From NCBI RefSeq assembly GCF_009184865.1, contig NZ_CP045096.1:124001-188000 (forward strand): a stretch of 64,000 nt of DNA, read 5' to 3'. The DNA comes from Streptomyces phaeolivaceus (GTDB taxonomy: Bacteria > Actinomycetota > Actinomycetes > Streptomycetales > Streptomycetaceae). Below, piece after piece: positions 43,394 to 51,841 of this stretch; position 1 is the first letter of the stretch, and every line of letters begins with the position of its first letter. The notes beneath the pieces are model-generated. The model had not been told where the DNA came from, made no database searches, and worked only from the letters and a program-made list of their open reading frames with translations. The translations under genes were made by a program, and so were the position numbers.

Positions 43394-44467
43394 ATGCCTT
43401 CATCTGTCATGCCCACATCCAGTCCGAGTGGTGGCCCTGAGCCGACCGCGGCCATCTCCACGGTCGGTCTACGCAAGTCGTACGGCGACAACGTCGTGCT
43501 CGACGGCATAGATCTGCGTATCCCGGCCGGGTCCGTGTTCGCGCTGCTGGGCCCGAACGGCGCGGGCAAGACCACCGCCGTCAAGATCCTCTCCACCCTC
43601 ATCACCGCGGACGGCGGTCAGTCCCAGGTCGCGGGCCACGATGTCGTCGCCGATCCGCAGGCGGTGCGTGCGGCGATCGGGGTGACCGGGCAGTTCTCCG
43701 CCGTCGACGGGCTGATCACCGGCGAGGAGAACATGCTCCTCATGGCCGACCTGCACCACCTCACCAGGGCCGAGGGGCGACGGGTCACCGCCGAACTCCT
43801 GGAGCGCTTCGACCTGGTGGAGGCCGCGAAGAAGCCCGCCTCCACCTACTCCGGCGGCATGAAGCGCCGCCTGGACATCGCCATGACCCTGGTCGGCGCC
43901 CCGAGGATCATCTTCCTCGACGAACCCACCACCGGCCTCGACCCCCGCTCCCGCCACAACATGTGGCAGATCATCCGCGAACTCGTCTCCGACGGCGTCA
44001 CCGTCTTCCTCACCACCCAGTACCTCGAAGAGGCCGACGAACTCGCCGACCGCATCGCGGTGCTGAACAACGGCAAGATCGCCGCCGAAGGAACCGCCGA
44101 GGAACTCAAGCGCCTCATCCCCGGCGGCCACGTCCGCCTCCGCTTCACCGACCCGGCGGCGTATCAGTCGGCCGCCGCCGTGCTGCGCGAAGTCACCCTC
44201 CCCCACGCTCGGCTGCGCTCGCGCGGGGGGACCCCCATCGACGAGGCCCTCGCCCTCCAGATACCCAGCGACGGCACCCAGCGCGAACTGCGTTCCCTCC
44301 TCGACTGGCTGGACTCCGCCGGCATCGAGGCCGACGAACTCACCGTGCACACCCCCGACCTCGACGACGTGTTCTTCGCCCTGACCGGCCCGACCACTGC
44401 CACGGGCACCGCCCCGACCACCGTCACGGGCACCGTCCCCAACCAGCCCAAGGAGAACGCCCGATGA
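43394..44467 (+). CDS. DrrA-type ABC exporter ATPase
   Basis: A 357-aa ATPase of the daunorubicin-resistance class. Walker A GPNGAGKTTAVKIL, signature TYSGGMKRRLDIAMTL, Walker B IIFLDEPTTGLDPRSR, H-loop TTQYLEEADELADRIAVLNN; the C-terminal regulatory half ends in HTPDLDDVFFALTG. An insertion reading LPHARLRSRGGTP interrupts the usual ...LREVT/IDEALALQIPSDG... stretch and is encoded by a REP-like DNA element. It pairs with the permease by a 4-bp overlap. Confidence 0.93.
   Translation: MPSSVMPTSSPSGGPEPTAAISTVGLRKSYGDNVVLDGIDLRIPAGSVFALLGPNGAGKTTAVKILSTLITADGGQSQVAGHDVVADPQAVRAAIGVTGQFSAVDGLITGEENMLLMADLHHLTRAEGRRVTAELLERFDLVEAAKKPASTYSGGMKRRLDIAMTLVGAPRIIFLDEPTTGLDPRSRHNMWQIIRELVSDGVTVFLTTQYLEEADELADRIAVLNNGKIAAEGTAEELKRLIPGGHVRLRFTDPAAYQSAAAVLREVTLPHARLRSRGGTPIDEALALQIPSDGTQRELRSLLDWLDSAGIEADELTVHTPDLDDVFFALTGPTTATGTAPTTVTGTVPNQPKENAR
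44198..44237. repeat. Streptomyces REP-like palindromic element inserted in frame
   Basis: CCCCCACGCTCGGCTGCGCT followed by CGCGCGGGGGGACCCCC matches a short palindromic repeat I know as widespread in Streptomyces chromosomes, normally between genes. Here it lies inside the ABC ATPase and adds 13 codons without breaking the frame. The identification is from memory and sequence symmetry. Confidence 0.7.
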
Positions 44468-45255
44468 GCGCCCTCGCCCTCGCCGTCCGCGACTCGAACA
44501 CCATGCTGCGCCGCAATCTGCTGCACGCCTGGCGCTACCCGTCCGCGACCCTGAACCTGCTGCTGACCCCGATCATGCTGTTGCTGCTCTTCGTCTACAT
44601 CTTCGGCGACGTGATGAGCGCGGGCATCGGCGGCGGTGGCGCGGACCGCTCCGAGTACATCGCCTACATCGTGCCGGGCATCCTGATGATGACCGTCGGA
44701 AGCACCGTGATCGGGGCCGCGGTGTACATCTCGATGGACATGTCCGAGGGCCTCATCGCCCGCTTCCGGACGATGGCCGTCTACCGCTCCTCCGTGATCA
44801 TCGGGCATGTCGTCGGCAGCGTGCTGCAGTGCATCGCCAGTGCGGTCCTCGTGGGTGCCGTCGGTGTGGCCATCGGCTTCCGGTCCACCGACGCCACCGT
44901 CCTGGAGTGGCTGGCCGCGTTCGGGCTGCTCGTCCTCTTCTCCCTGGCGCTCACCTGGATCGCGGTCGGCATGGGGATGGCCAGCCCGAACCCCGAGGCG
45001 GCCAGCAACAGTGCCATGCCGCTGATCCTTCTCCCGCTCATATCCAGCGCCTTCATCCCGGCCGACACAATGCCCGGCTGGTTCCGGCCTATCGCCGAGT
45101 ACCAGCCCTTCACCCCCGCCATCGAGACCCTGCGCGGTCTGCTGCTCGGCACCGAGATCGGCAACAACGGATGGATAGCGATCGCCTGGTGCGTCGGCCT
45201 GACCGTGCTCGGCTACCGCTGGTCCACGGCTCAGTTCAACCGCGACCCCAAGTAG
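44464..45255 (+). CDS. DrrB-type ABC-2 exporter permease
   Basis: A 263-aa ABC-2 permease with six helices (LNLLLTPIMLLLLFVYIFGD, GILMMTVGSTVIGAAVYISM, GLLVLFSLALTWIAVGMGMA). The signature region NPEAASNSAMPLILLPLISS and FIPADTMPGWFRPIAEYQPF is typical of DrrB. It probably exports a hydrophobic drug-like compound or lipid; the substrate is not known. The ATG overlaps the ATPase stop. Confidence 0.93.
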   Translation: MSALALAVRDSNTMLRRNLLHAWRYPSATLNLLLTPIMLLLLFVYIFGDVMSAGIGGGGADRSEYIAYIVPGILMMTVGSTVIGAAVYISMDMSEGLIARFRTMAVYRSSVIIGHVVGSVLQCIASAVLVGAVGVAIGFRSTDATVLEWLAAFGLLVLFSLALTWIAVGMGMASPNPEAASNSAMPLILLPLISSAFIPADTMPGWFRPIAEYQPFTPAIETLRGLLLGTEIGNNGWIAIAWCVGLTVLGYRWSTAQFNRDPK

Positions 45256-45372
45256 CCGCGCCGCGCACGACGACACGCACCGAGCGCGCCTACCGCGTCG
45301 GCCACCGCCCCCACCCGGGCGCGGGTCAGGGCGGCGTACTCCGACACCGCGTCGGCGTACGCCGCCCCGACG

Positions 45373-45408
45373 GCGGTCGGCGAAGCGGGTGTTCGCCTCG
45401 CCGACCGC
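45373..45408. terminator. bidirectional terminator hairpin
   Basis: A perfect 11-bp inverted repeat (GCGGTCGGCGA and TCGCCGACCGC) with a 14-nt loop sits between the convergent permease and sialidase genes and touches the sialidase stop codon. Confidence 0.8.
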
Positions 45409-46745
45409 TAGCGCGGAAGCAGTCGGATGTGGCGGATGACCTGGCGGTGGTGGGCGTAGGCGATGTGGAGGGCCCCGTCCGGGGTCTGGGCTATCGAGGG
45501 GTAGGAGAGTTCGCGGTTGAGGCCGTCCCGGGAGTTGTTGGTGAGGCAGTGGCCGTCGCCGGTGACGAGGTCGGTGCGCAGGGGCCAGGTGCGGCCCCCG
45601 TCGGAGGAGATCGCGAGGCTGAGCGGAGCGCGGGGAGCGCCCCAGAAGGCCCCGGGCACCGCCTCGGACGCCCTGGGCACCGCCTCGGACGCCTCGGGCA
45701 ACTCCGACGGCTTGGGCGGCTCGGGCGGTTCGGTTTCCCGCCCCACCGCGGTGGTCGTCCCGCCGGCCGGGGCCCGGTCGTCGGCGAGTCCGCCCTTGTC
45801 GTCGATCTCGTCGTAGAGGGAGACGCGGCGGGCCGTGGCGTCGGCGGCGCTGCTGTGGTTGTAGACGAGGGCCAGGCGGCCGTCGGTCAGGGGGAGGTAC
45901 TGGATCGAGCAGTTGTTGTTCGGCAGGTCGAGCGGTTCCGGCTCACTCCAGGTGTCGCCGTCGTCCAGCGACACGGACCGGTGTACGACGTCGGCGCGGC
46001 GGCTGCGGAAGAGAGCGAGGAGAGAACCGTCCGGCAGCCGGTGGACGTTCATGTGGACGAGGCCGGTGGAGGCGGGCACGGGCTGTTCGCGCCAGGTGTC
46101 GCCCTGGTCGTCGCTGATCATCACCGCGCTGGTGTCGAGGTCGCCGGACCACTTCTCGCCGGGGGTGGTCCGGCAGCGGAAGACGGGCACCAGCAGGCGG
46201 CCGGTGGGCAGGACGACGGGTGGCTGGCGGACGAAGACACCGCCGCTCCCGGGCGTCGCGGGGAACAGGGTGCGGGGCGCGTCCCAGGTGACGCCGTTGT
46301 CGTGGCTGACCCGGAGGCGTACTTCGGCGGTGTCCTGGTCGCCGCCGCGCTGGGCGGTGTGCAGGAGCCACAGGGCGCCGGAGGGTGCGGGGAAGAGAAG
46401 GGGGTTCTGTTCGGAGCGGGCCGGGTCGTCGGAGAGGAGGATCGGATCGGTCCAGGTCGTGGCGTCGGGCGTGAGCCGGGAGAACCAGACGCAGATGTCC
46501 GCCATGCCTTCCTGCGTGCCGCCGAACCAGACGCAGCCGAGGTCGCCGCCGGGCAGGACGGTGAGGTTGGCGGCGTGGTTCTGCACGGCCGGTACGGGCA
46601 GGAGGGTGTCGGTGCGGTCGAAGGCAGCGGACAGATCGACGCGGCCGGACCGGTCGGGCTCGTCGGACCGGCCGGACAGTTCTGACCCGTCGGAGTGGCT
46701 GGGCAGGTCGGAGTGGCTGGGCAGGTCGGGCTGGTCGGCGGTCAC
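45408..46745 (-). CDS. intracellular exo-alpha-sialidase-like protein
   Basis: A 445-aa six-bladed propeller with four Asp-boxes: SHDNGVTW, SDDQGDTW, SLDDGDTW and SSDGGRTW. It begins with a low-complexity tract (PDLPSHSDLPSHSDGSELSG) and no signal peptide, so it acts in the cytoplasm. A 35-residue Pro/Glu/Ala-rich insert (EPPEPPKPSELPEASEAVPR) interrupts the penultimate blade. FRI-type arginine cannot be confirmed by eye. The ATG overlaps the aldolase stop (ATGA), pairing it with a 2-keto acid aldolase, which suits sialic-acid or related keto-sugar breakdown. Confidence 0.82.
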   Translation of the reverse strand: MTADQPDLPSHSDLPSHSDGSELSGRSDEPDRSGRVDLSAAFDRTDTLLPVPAVQNHAANLTVLPGGDLGCVWFGGTQEGMADICVWFSRLTPDATTWTDPILLSDDPARSEQNPLLFPAPSGALWLLHTAQRGGDQDTAEVRLRVSHDNGVTWDAPRTLFPATPGSGGVFVRQPPVVLPTGRLLVPVFRCRTTPGEKWSGDLDTSAVMISDDQGDTWREQPVPASTGLVHMNVHRLPDGSLLALFRSRRADVVHRSVSLDDGDTWSEPEPLDLPNNNCSIQYLPLTDGRLALVYNHSSAADATARRVSLYDEIDDKGGLADDRAPAGGTTTAVGRETEPPEPPKPSELPEASEAVPRASEAVPGAFWGAPRAPLSLAISSDGGRTWPLRTDLVTGDGHCLTNNSRDGLNRELSYPSIAQTPDGALHIAYAHHRQVIRHIRLLPR

Positions 46746-47455
46746 AGTGCCTCCCCGGGCGTGCGGGCAGCGGACAGGTGTCGGCGCGCGGTCTGTTCCA
46801 GGTGGACGAGGTCGCAGGCGACGGTCGCGAAGGTGAAGCCCTCGGCGAGGCGCTTCGCGGCGCTCGGACCGTCCGGGTTGTGGATGCCGGCGGCGATTCC
46901 GGCGGCTGCCGCCGCCTCGCGGACGGTGACGAGCGCGGCCTCGAAGGTGTCGGCGAGGGCCGGGTCCGTGGAGGTGGCGCCGCCGAGGGCGAGGCGCAGG
47001 TCGGAGGGGCCGACGTAGACGCCGTCCAGGCCGGGCGTCGCGCAGATCCGTGCCACGTCGGCGAGTCCCTCAGCGGTCTCGATCATGGCGAGGACGACCG
47101 TGGCGTCGTGCGCGGCAGCCGGGTCGGGGCCGATGCGCAGTGCGGAGCGCATCGGGCCGTAGGAGCGGCGTCCGTACGGCGGATAGCGGACGGCGGCCAC
47201 GGCTTCGGCGGCCTGCTCCGCCGTGTCGACCAGTGGCACGATCACACCGGTGGCGCCCGCGTCGAGGGCCCGGCCGATCGGGCCGGGGTCGTTGGCCTCG
47301 ACCCGGACGAGGCCGACGGCGGTGGAGCCCTTGGCGTCGATGGCGAGGAGGTTGTTGAGCATGCCGGAGAAGCCGAACAAGCCGTGCTGGGCGTCGAGGG
47401 CGACGTAGTCGTAGCCGAGGCGGGCGACGCGTTCGGTGGCGACAGGCGCGTCCAA
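46742..47455 (-). CDS. HpcH/HpaI-type 2-keto-3-deoxy aldolase, start region unclear
   Basis: A class II pyruvate aldolase of about 250 aa. DYVALDAQHGLFGFSGMLNN, VRVEANDPGPIGRALDAGAT, GVIVPLVDTAEQAAEAV, RSYGPMRSALRIG, MIETAEGLADVARIC and DGVYVGPSDLRLALGG are all present. The frame remains open upstream through EFTTRLRAREQLLGYWCLLD, which belongs to the protein, but no ATG or GTG is in that frame. The obvious ATG (47520) is one base out of frame, as if one C were missing from ATGACCC. TTG at 47455 is the first standard start and would give a truncated N-terminus. Confidence 0.8.
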   Translation of the reverse strand: MDAPVATERVARLGYDYVALDAQHGLFGFSGMLNNLLAIDAKGSTAVGLVRVEANDPGPIGRALDAGATGVIVPLVDTAEQAAEAVAAVRYPPYGRRSYGPMRSALRIGPDPAAAHDATVVLAMIETAEGLADVARICATPGLDGVYVGPSDLRLALGGATSTDPALADTFEAALVTVREAAAAAGIAAGIHNPDGPSAAKRLAEGFTFATVACDLVHLEQTARRHLSAARTPGEAL

Positions 47456-47603
47456 CAGGCACCAGTAGCCGAGGAGTTGCTCGCGGGCGCGCAGGCGGGT
47501 GGTGAACTCTGCCGGGTCATGAGCGGTTGTTCCTTCGCGGGGTTCGCAGGGGTTCGCAGGGGTTCGCGGATGGGCGCAGAGGGAGGTCGGGGTTCGGGGC
47601 GGC

Positions 47604-47928
47604 TCAGCGGTTGTAGGCGGGCATGGGGCCGCGCAGCGCGGCGCCGACCTCGTCGCAGGCGGCGGTGACGTCGGCGGGCAGCGGGCCGGCCTGGGCGGCG
47701 GCGAGGTTGGCGGTCAGGTGCTCGGTGCGGGAGCCGCCGAGCGGCAGGGCGTCGGTGGAGTCCCGGTCGAGGAGCCAGCGCAGGGCGAGTTCGGTGAGCG
47801 GGAGGCCGGCGTCGTCGGCGACGCGGGACAGCGTGGCGACCGCGTCGAAGAGCTGGCGGTCCCAGTTGCGCTGCCGGTACATGGCGGCGAGGCGTGAGTC
47901 GCCGAACCGTCCGAACCCGGGGGTCCGT
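47604..47928 (-). pseudogene. aldo/keto reductase C-terminal remnant
   Basis: About 105 codons match the end of an aldo/keto reductase: RFGDSRLAAMYRQRNWDRQL, GLPLTELALRWLLDRDSTDA, LPLGGSRTEHLTANLAAAQ, ending RGPMPAYNR. The first two-thirds of the protein (catalytic Tyr and Lys) are missing. The frame runs on into unrelated antisense DNA. It abuts, head to head, a similar tail of a short-chain dehydrogenase. Confidence 0.82.
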
Positions 47929-47936
47929 CCGTAGCT

Positions 47937-48140
47937 GTGCCGTCCGTCAACGTGGTCGCCCCCGGCCCGACCGACACACCGATGCTGTCCGACCCCGCCC
48001 GCACACCCCCGGCCCGCCCGCCGCTCGGCCGGTTCGTCTCCCCCGACGAGGTCGCCGCCCTGACCGCGTTCCTCCTCGGCCCGGACGGCGGCGCGATCAC
48101 CGGCCAGCAACTCGTCCAGTGCGCGGGGGCGTCGCTGTGA
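47937..48140 (+). pseudogene. short-chain dehydrogenase C-terminal remnant
   Basis: About 65 codons of an SDR tail: SVNVVAPGPTDTPMLSDPAR, LGRFVSPDEVAALTAFLLG and GAITGQQLVQCAGASL. The Rossmann NAD site and catalytic Tyr-x-x-x-Lys are gone. Its broken 5' end meets the broken 5' end of the AKR remnant near 47930, so a deletion or inversion probably removed both N-terminal parts in one event. Confidence 0.8.
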
Positions 48141-48202
48141 CCCGGGCTGTCCCACGACTTGCTCGACGGCGTGCAGGTGCGGTCGGGGTGTTCGACCAGG
48201 GC

Positions 48203-49744
48203 CTAGTTGACGCCCCGGGTGTGCCCGGCCCAATAGGGCTCCCGCAACTTGAACTTCTGGATCTTTCCGGTCGCCGTCCTCGGGATGGCGTCCCGGAACT
48301 CCACGCTCGTCGGGGCCTTGTACCCCGCCAGCCGCTCCTTGCAGTGGGCGATGATCTCCGCCTCGCTCACCGCCGCGCCGTCGGCCCGGACGATCAGCGC
48401 CTTGATCGTCTCGCCCCACCGGGTGTCCGGCACCCCGATGACGGCGACCTCGGCCACTCCCGGGTGGCTGAAGATGGTGTCCTCCACCTCGATCGACGAC
48501 ACGTTCTCGCCGCCCGTGATGATGACGTCCTTCTTCCGGTCCGAGATCGTCAGATGTCCGTCCCCGGGGTCGAGGGTCCCGCCGTCGCCCGTGTGGAACC
48601 AGCCGTCCTCCAGCACGGCCGCCGTCTCCTCGGGCTTGTCCCAGTAGCCGTCGAGAACCACGTTCGAGCGCGCCAACACCTCACCGGAGTCGGCCACTCG
48701 GAGCTTCACGCCGAGCGCGGGCAGACCGGCCCGTGACAGTTTCCGGGCCCGCTCCTCGCCCGGCAGGGCCTCGTCCTCGGGCCGCGCGCGGTTGAACGTC
48801 AGAAGCGGTGAGGTCTCCGTCAGACCGTAGATCTGGGTGAACTCCCAGCCCAGTTCCTCCCCGACCCGCTGGATCGTCCGGCTCGGCGGCGGCGCGCCCG
48901 CGCACACGATCCGTACCCGGTCACGCCCCGGCACCGGCCCCTGCCAGTCGGCCGCCGCGTCGAGGACCGCGTTCCACACCGCAGGCGCGCCGCACATCAG
49001 CGTCACGCCGTGCTCGTCCACCCGGCGCAGGATCTCGGCGCCGTCGACCTTGCGGAGCACCACCTGTTTGGCGCCGAGCCCGGCCATCACGAACGGCATG
49101 CCCCAGCCGTTGCAGTGGAACATCGGCAGGGTGTGCAGGTACACGTCCCGCTCCCAGGCCCGGGTGTGCAGGCCGAAGGTCAGTCCGTTCACCCAGATGT
49201 TGCGGTGGGTGAGCTGAACTCCCTTGGGGCGTGCGGTCGTTCCCGACGTGTAGTTGATCGTCGCGGTGGCGTCCTCGTCCGGCCTCGACCAGGGCCTCGG
49301 CTCCACCCCGAACCGCATCAGCTCCGTCTCCGTCCCCTCCCCCAGCGTGTACCGGTGAGCCACCTTGACGTCGGCGACCGTGTCCCTCACCTCGGGATCG
49401 ACGAGCAGCACCGAGGCGCCGCTCTGCCGTACGACGTACTCGATCTCCTCCGCCTTCAGCCGGAAGTTGACCGGCACACAGATCCGCCCGCTCATCGGCA
49501 CCGCGAACAGCAGCTCCAGCATCCGGGCCGAGTTGTGGCTGACCACCGCGACCCGCTCGCCCTCCCCCACGCCCAGCGCGTCCAGCCCCGCCTGCCAGGC
49601 CCGCACGCGCTCGCCCAACCGTCCGTACGTCGACGGCGCGACCGGCGGCGCGGGCTGGTTCGGCTCGTCGATCACACCGGGGCTGTCGGCGAACCCCAGC
49701 TCAGCCCGGTCCAGGAAGTCGGCGATGGTCATAGGAACGCGCAT
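48203..49744 (-). CDS. acyl-CoA synthetase / AMP-dependent ligase
   Basis: A 513-aa adenylate-forming ligase. P-loop INYTSGTTARPKGVQLTHRN, A5 YGLTETSPLL, A7 GWFHTGDGGTL, A8 ISDRKKDVIITGGENVSSIE and A10 PRTATGKIQKFKLRE with the catalytic Lys. It should activate a medium or long carboxylic acid as the acyl-CoA; substrate not evident. Start ATG 49744 (MRVPMTIADFL) has GGGGAGA six bases upstream. The 5' untranslated DNA holds a degenerate tandem repeat. Confidence 0.92.
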   Translation of the reverse strand: MRVPMTIADFLDRAELGFADSPGVIDEPNQPAPPVAPSTYGRLGERVRAWQAGLDALGVGEGERVAVVSHNSARMLELLFAVPMSGRICVPVNFRLKAEEIEYVVRQSGASVLLVDPEVRDTVADVKVAHRYTLGEGTETELMRFGVEPRPWSRPDEDATATINYTSGTTARPKGVQLTHRNIWVNGLTFGLHTRAWERDVYLHTLPMFHCNGWGMPFVMAGLGAKQVVLRKVDGAEILRRVDEHGVTLMCGAPAVWNAVLDAAADWQGPVPGRDRVRIVCAGAPPPSRTIQRVGEELGWEFTQIYGLTETSPLLTFNRARPEDEALPGEERARKLSRAGLPALGVKLRVADSGEVLARSNVVLDGYWDKPEETAAVLEDGWFHTGDGGTLDPGDGHLTISDRKKDVIITGGENVSSIEVEDTIFSHPGVAEVAVIGVPDTRWGETIKALIVRADGAAVSEAEIIAHCKERLAGYKAPTSVEFRDAIPRTATGKIQKFKLREPYWAGHTRGVN

Positions 49745-49753
49745 CAGTCTCCC

Positions 49754-49870
49754 CACTCGTCACTCGTCGTACGTCTTACGTCTTACGTCTTACGTCACTC
49801 GCCACTCGTCGTACGTCACTCGTCATGCGTCACTCGACGTACGCCATGTGTCATGCGTGTACGCCTCATA
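49754..49870. repeat. degenerate short tandem repeats upstream of ligase
   Basis: About 115 bp made of ACGTCTT (three in a row) and CGTACGTCACTCGTC-like units with drift. It lies between the divergent ligase and propeller genes, inside the 322-bp non-coding interval 49745-50066. The remaining part of that interval is AT-richer near 49990-50015 (TAGCTAGAATTTTC), a likely promoter for the gene at 50067. Confidence 0.7.
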
Positions 49871-50066
49871 GGAGGTGTTCCTCGCACAACGGGCGGCACA
49901 CGCCGCTGGTTCGTCACCCGATCGAGTACAGCCGTCCCGGGTGGCCCCGGTGGGGGCGAAGGCACCATGGATCGCGCGCTTTGTCACGTGCATAGCTAGA
50001 ATTTTCTGCTTCGCCGTTTCAAGGTGGTTCCTCCTGTGCGCCCGACCCGTCCGGAGGGATCCCGCA

Positions 50067-51239
50067 GTGAGACGCAGGCGATTTGTGGCAGGTACGGTCG
50101 GCGCGGTCTCCGGGCTGACGCTCGGCGCCCCGGTCCCGGCGCGGGCGGGTGCGTCGGCGCCCCGTACACAGGGGGAGACGCCTGGTACGGAAGGGGAGAC
50201 GCCTCGTACGGAAGGCTGGCAGGCGGTGCCCGCGCCGGGCAGCGTTCCCGCCGCGCAGCTGCGCCGTGTCGCCGTCGCCGGGCCCCGGCTGGCCTGGGCC
50301 GTGGGTGAGGAGAACCTCGCGCCGCAGTCCCAGCAGCACGCGCTGGCCATGCTGTGGAACGGCACCGCCTGGACGAAGACCGACCTGTCCCATCTCGGGC
50401 ACACGCGGTTGACCGATGTCGCGGGTGTGCGCGCGAACGCGGCCTGGAGTGTGGGTCTGCCCACCGGGGACGGCAGCCCGCTGCTGCGCTGGACGGGAAC
50501 CACCTGGCGCGAAGCCGACTTCCCGGGCCGGGGCGAGCCGGACGTGCGGCTCAACTCGGTGGCGGTCGGCCCCGGCCGCCAGGTGTGGATCTGCGGCAGC
50601 CGGGGCGGCGCCGCCGGTCTGCTGCACGGCGACGGTCGCCGCTGGCGATGGCTGGCCCCTCTGCCCGTCCCGAGCGTGAACCTCTACCGGGTCGTGGTGC
50701 GCCGCCGGGGCGAGGTCTGGGTGGGCGGGGACCGGTCCAACGGGGGCGGCTGGTCCGGGCTCGTGGCCCGCTGGGACGGGGCGTGGACGGCGCTGCCGCC
50801 GATCGCGGGGCTGCGGCTGGGCATCGCCGATCTGCACGCGGCCGGTCCGGACGACGTCTGGGCGGTGGGAACCGAGGCCGGTGCCGGCGGGCCGATCGGC
50901 CGCCCCGGCAACCCCGCGCTGGCCCACTGGGACGGCACGGCCTGGGCCCGTGTCGAAGCGGGCTTCACCGTCGGATCGTTGACGGGCATCGCGGGCGACG
51001 CGCGGGGCCGCGCCGCCTGGATCTCGGGCTGGAACTTCCAGGACCAGACCCGCAGTACGTACCTCCAGCGGAACGGCGACTCCTGGACCCTGGTCCGCGG
51101 CCCGTCCGGCCCGGCCCCGGCGCCGTACCTCAACGACGTCACCGCCGTCCCCGGCACCACGGCCTACTGGTCCGTGGGCATGACCCGCCCCACCCCCTAC
51201 CCACCGACCGAGGCCTACACCGAACACCTACCGGCCTGA
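50067..51239 (+). CDS. exported beta-propeller-like protein
   Basis: A 390-aa secreted protein. The start GTG reads RRRRFVAGTVGAVSGLTLGA, a twin-arginine-like signal, with a cut near PARAGA. The rest is repeated short strands with Trp-rich turns (LAWAVGEEN, LWNGTAWTKTDL, AWSVGLP, RWTGTTWREADF, VWICGSRGG, VWVGGDRSN, VWAVGTEAG, HWDGTAWARVEA) typical of seven-bladed propellers of Streptomyces. GGAGGGA precedes the GTG. No enzymatic residues identified; ligand or glycan binding is possible. Confidence 0.82.
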   Translation: MRRRRFVAGTVGAVSGLTLGAPVPARAGASAPRTQGETPGTEGETPRTEGWQAVPAPGSVPAAQLRRVAVAGPRLAWAVGEENLAPQSQQHALAMLWNGTAWTKTDLSHLGHTRLTDVAGVRANAAWSVGLPTGDGSPLLRWTGTTWREADFPGRGEPDVRLNSVAVGPGRQVWICGSRGGAAGLLHGDGRRWRWLAPLPVPSVNLYRVVVRRRGEVWVGGDRSNGGGWSGLVARWDGAWTALPPIAGLRLGIADLHAAGPDDVWAVGTEAGAGGPIGRPGNPALAHWDGTAWARVEAGFTVGSLTGIAGDARGRAAWISGWNFQDQTRSTYLQRNGDSWTLVRGPSGPAPAPYLNDVTAVPGTTAYWSVGMTRPTPYPPTEAYTEHLPA

Positions 51240-51329
51240 CCACCGTGCCCCGTCAGAACACCGGACGGACGGACCCTCTGCCGACAAGAGCAAGTGCCGG
51301 GACATGGGCTGTGGGGGCAGGATGCCCCC

Positions 51330-51789
51330 GTGTCCACCGAAGTCAGCGGAATGATCGAGTGCCGACCGGGCGCCCGCCTCTGGGGTCCCGAGGACGAGGA
51401 CTCCGTATGGCACACCGCCATCGACCTCTTTCTGCTCAACAACGGCAACGCCTACGACGCCCTGGGCGGCCTCTTCGGCATCCGCAACCACCGCGGCTTC
51501 CGCCCGCTGGCCGAGGGCCGAGGGCCGAGGGTTCCCGGCCGACGCGTCCGAGGGCCTGCGAGCCGAGTACGACGTCTACGGCGGACAGCCCGACGTCCAC
51601 GGCACGACGTGGATCACCTGGGCCGAACTAGCCGCCGCCGACTGGCGGGAAACGGACGGCTCCGGCACCCGAAGCCGGGAAGCCGTCGCCGGTGACGCCA
51701 CGCACTGGGGGCCCGTCTGGAGCGTGATGCGCACGCTCGGCGACCTGCATGGAGCGGACCATGTACGGCTTGTGGCTTGGTTCCACTGA
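51330..51789 (+). pseudogene. unknown gene broken by a 7-bp triplication
   Basis: The first part reads GMIECRPGARLWGPEDEDSV, AIDLFLLNNGNAYDALGGLF, FRPLAEGRG. After the triplicated GCCGAGG at 51510-51530 the original frame is lost. Two copies would restore FPADASEGLRAEYDVYGGQP, HGTTWITWAELAAADW, THWGPVWSVMRTLGDLHGAD and a TGA at 51787-51789, about 150 aa in all. I do not recognise the family. It is either a slippage-made pseudogene or a phase-variable one. Confidence 0.8.
51510..51530. repeat. three tandem 7-bp repeats, frameshifting
   Basis: GCCGAGG occurs three times in tandem inside the coding region of the gene above. Seven bases are not a multiple of three, so each gain or loss changes the frame. 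Confidence 0.92.
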
Positions 51790-51841
51790 CCTGGGCTCGG
51801 AGGCGGCTCATCGCTTGCTGGTTGTTCGATGGAAAGCGGCC

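Noticed and set aside
49875..50066. Upstream extension of the propeller protein to 49875
   Set aside because: The GTG at 50067 has a good ribosome site and begins a signal peptide; the upstream stretch has poor coding character and contains promoter-like AT-rich DNA.
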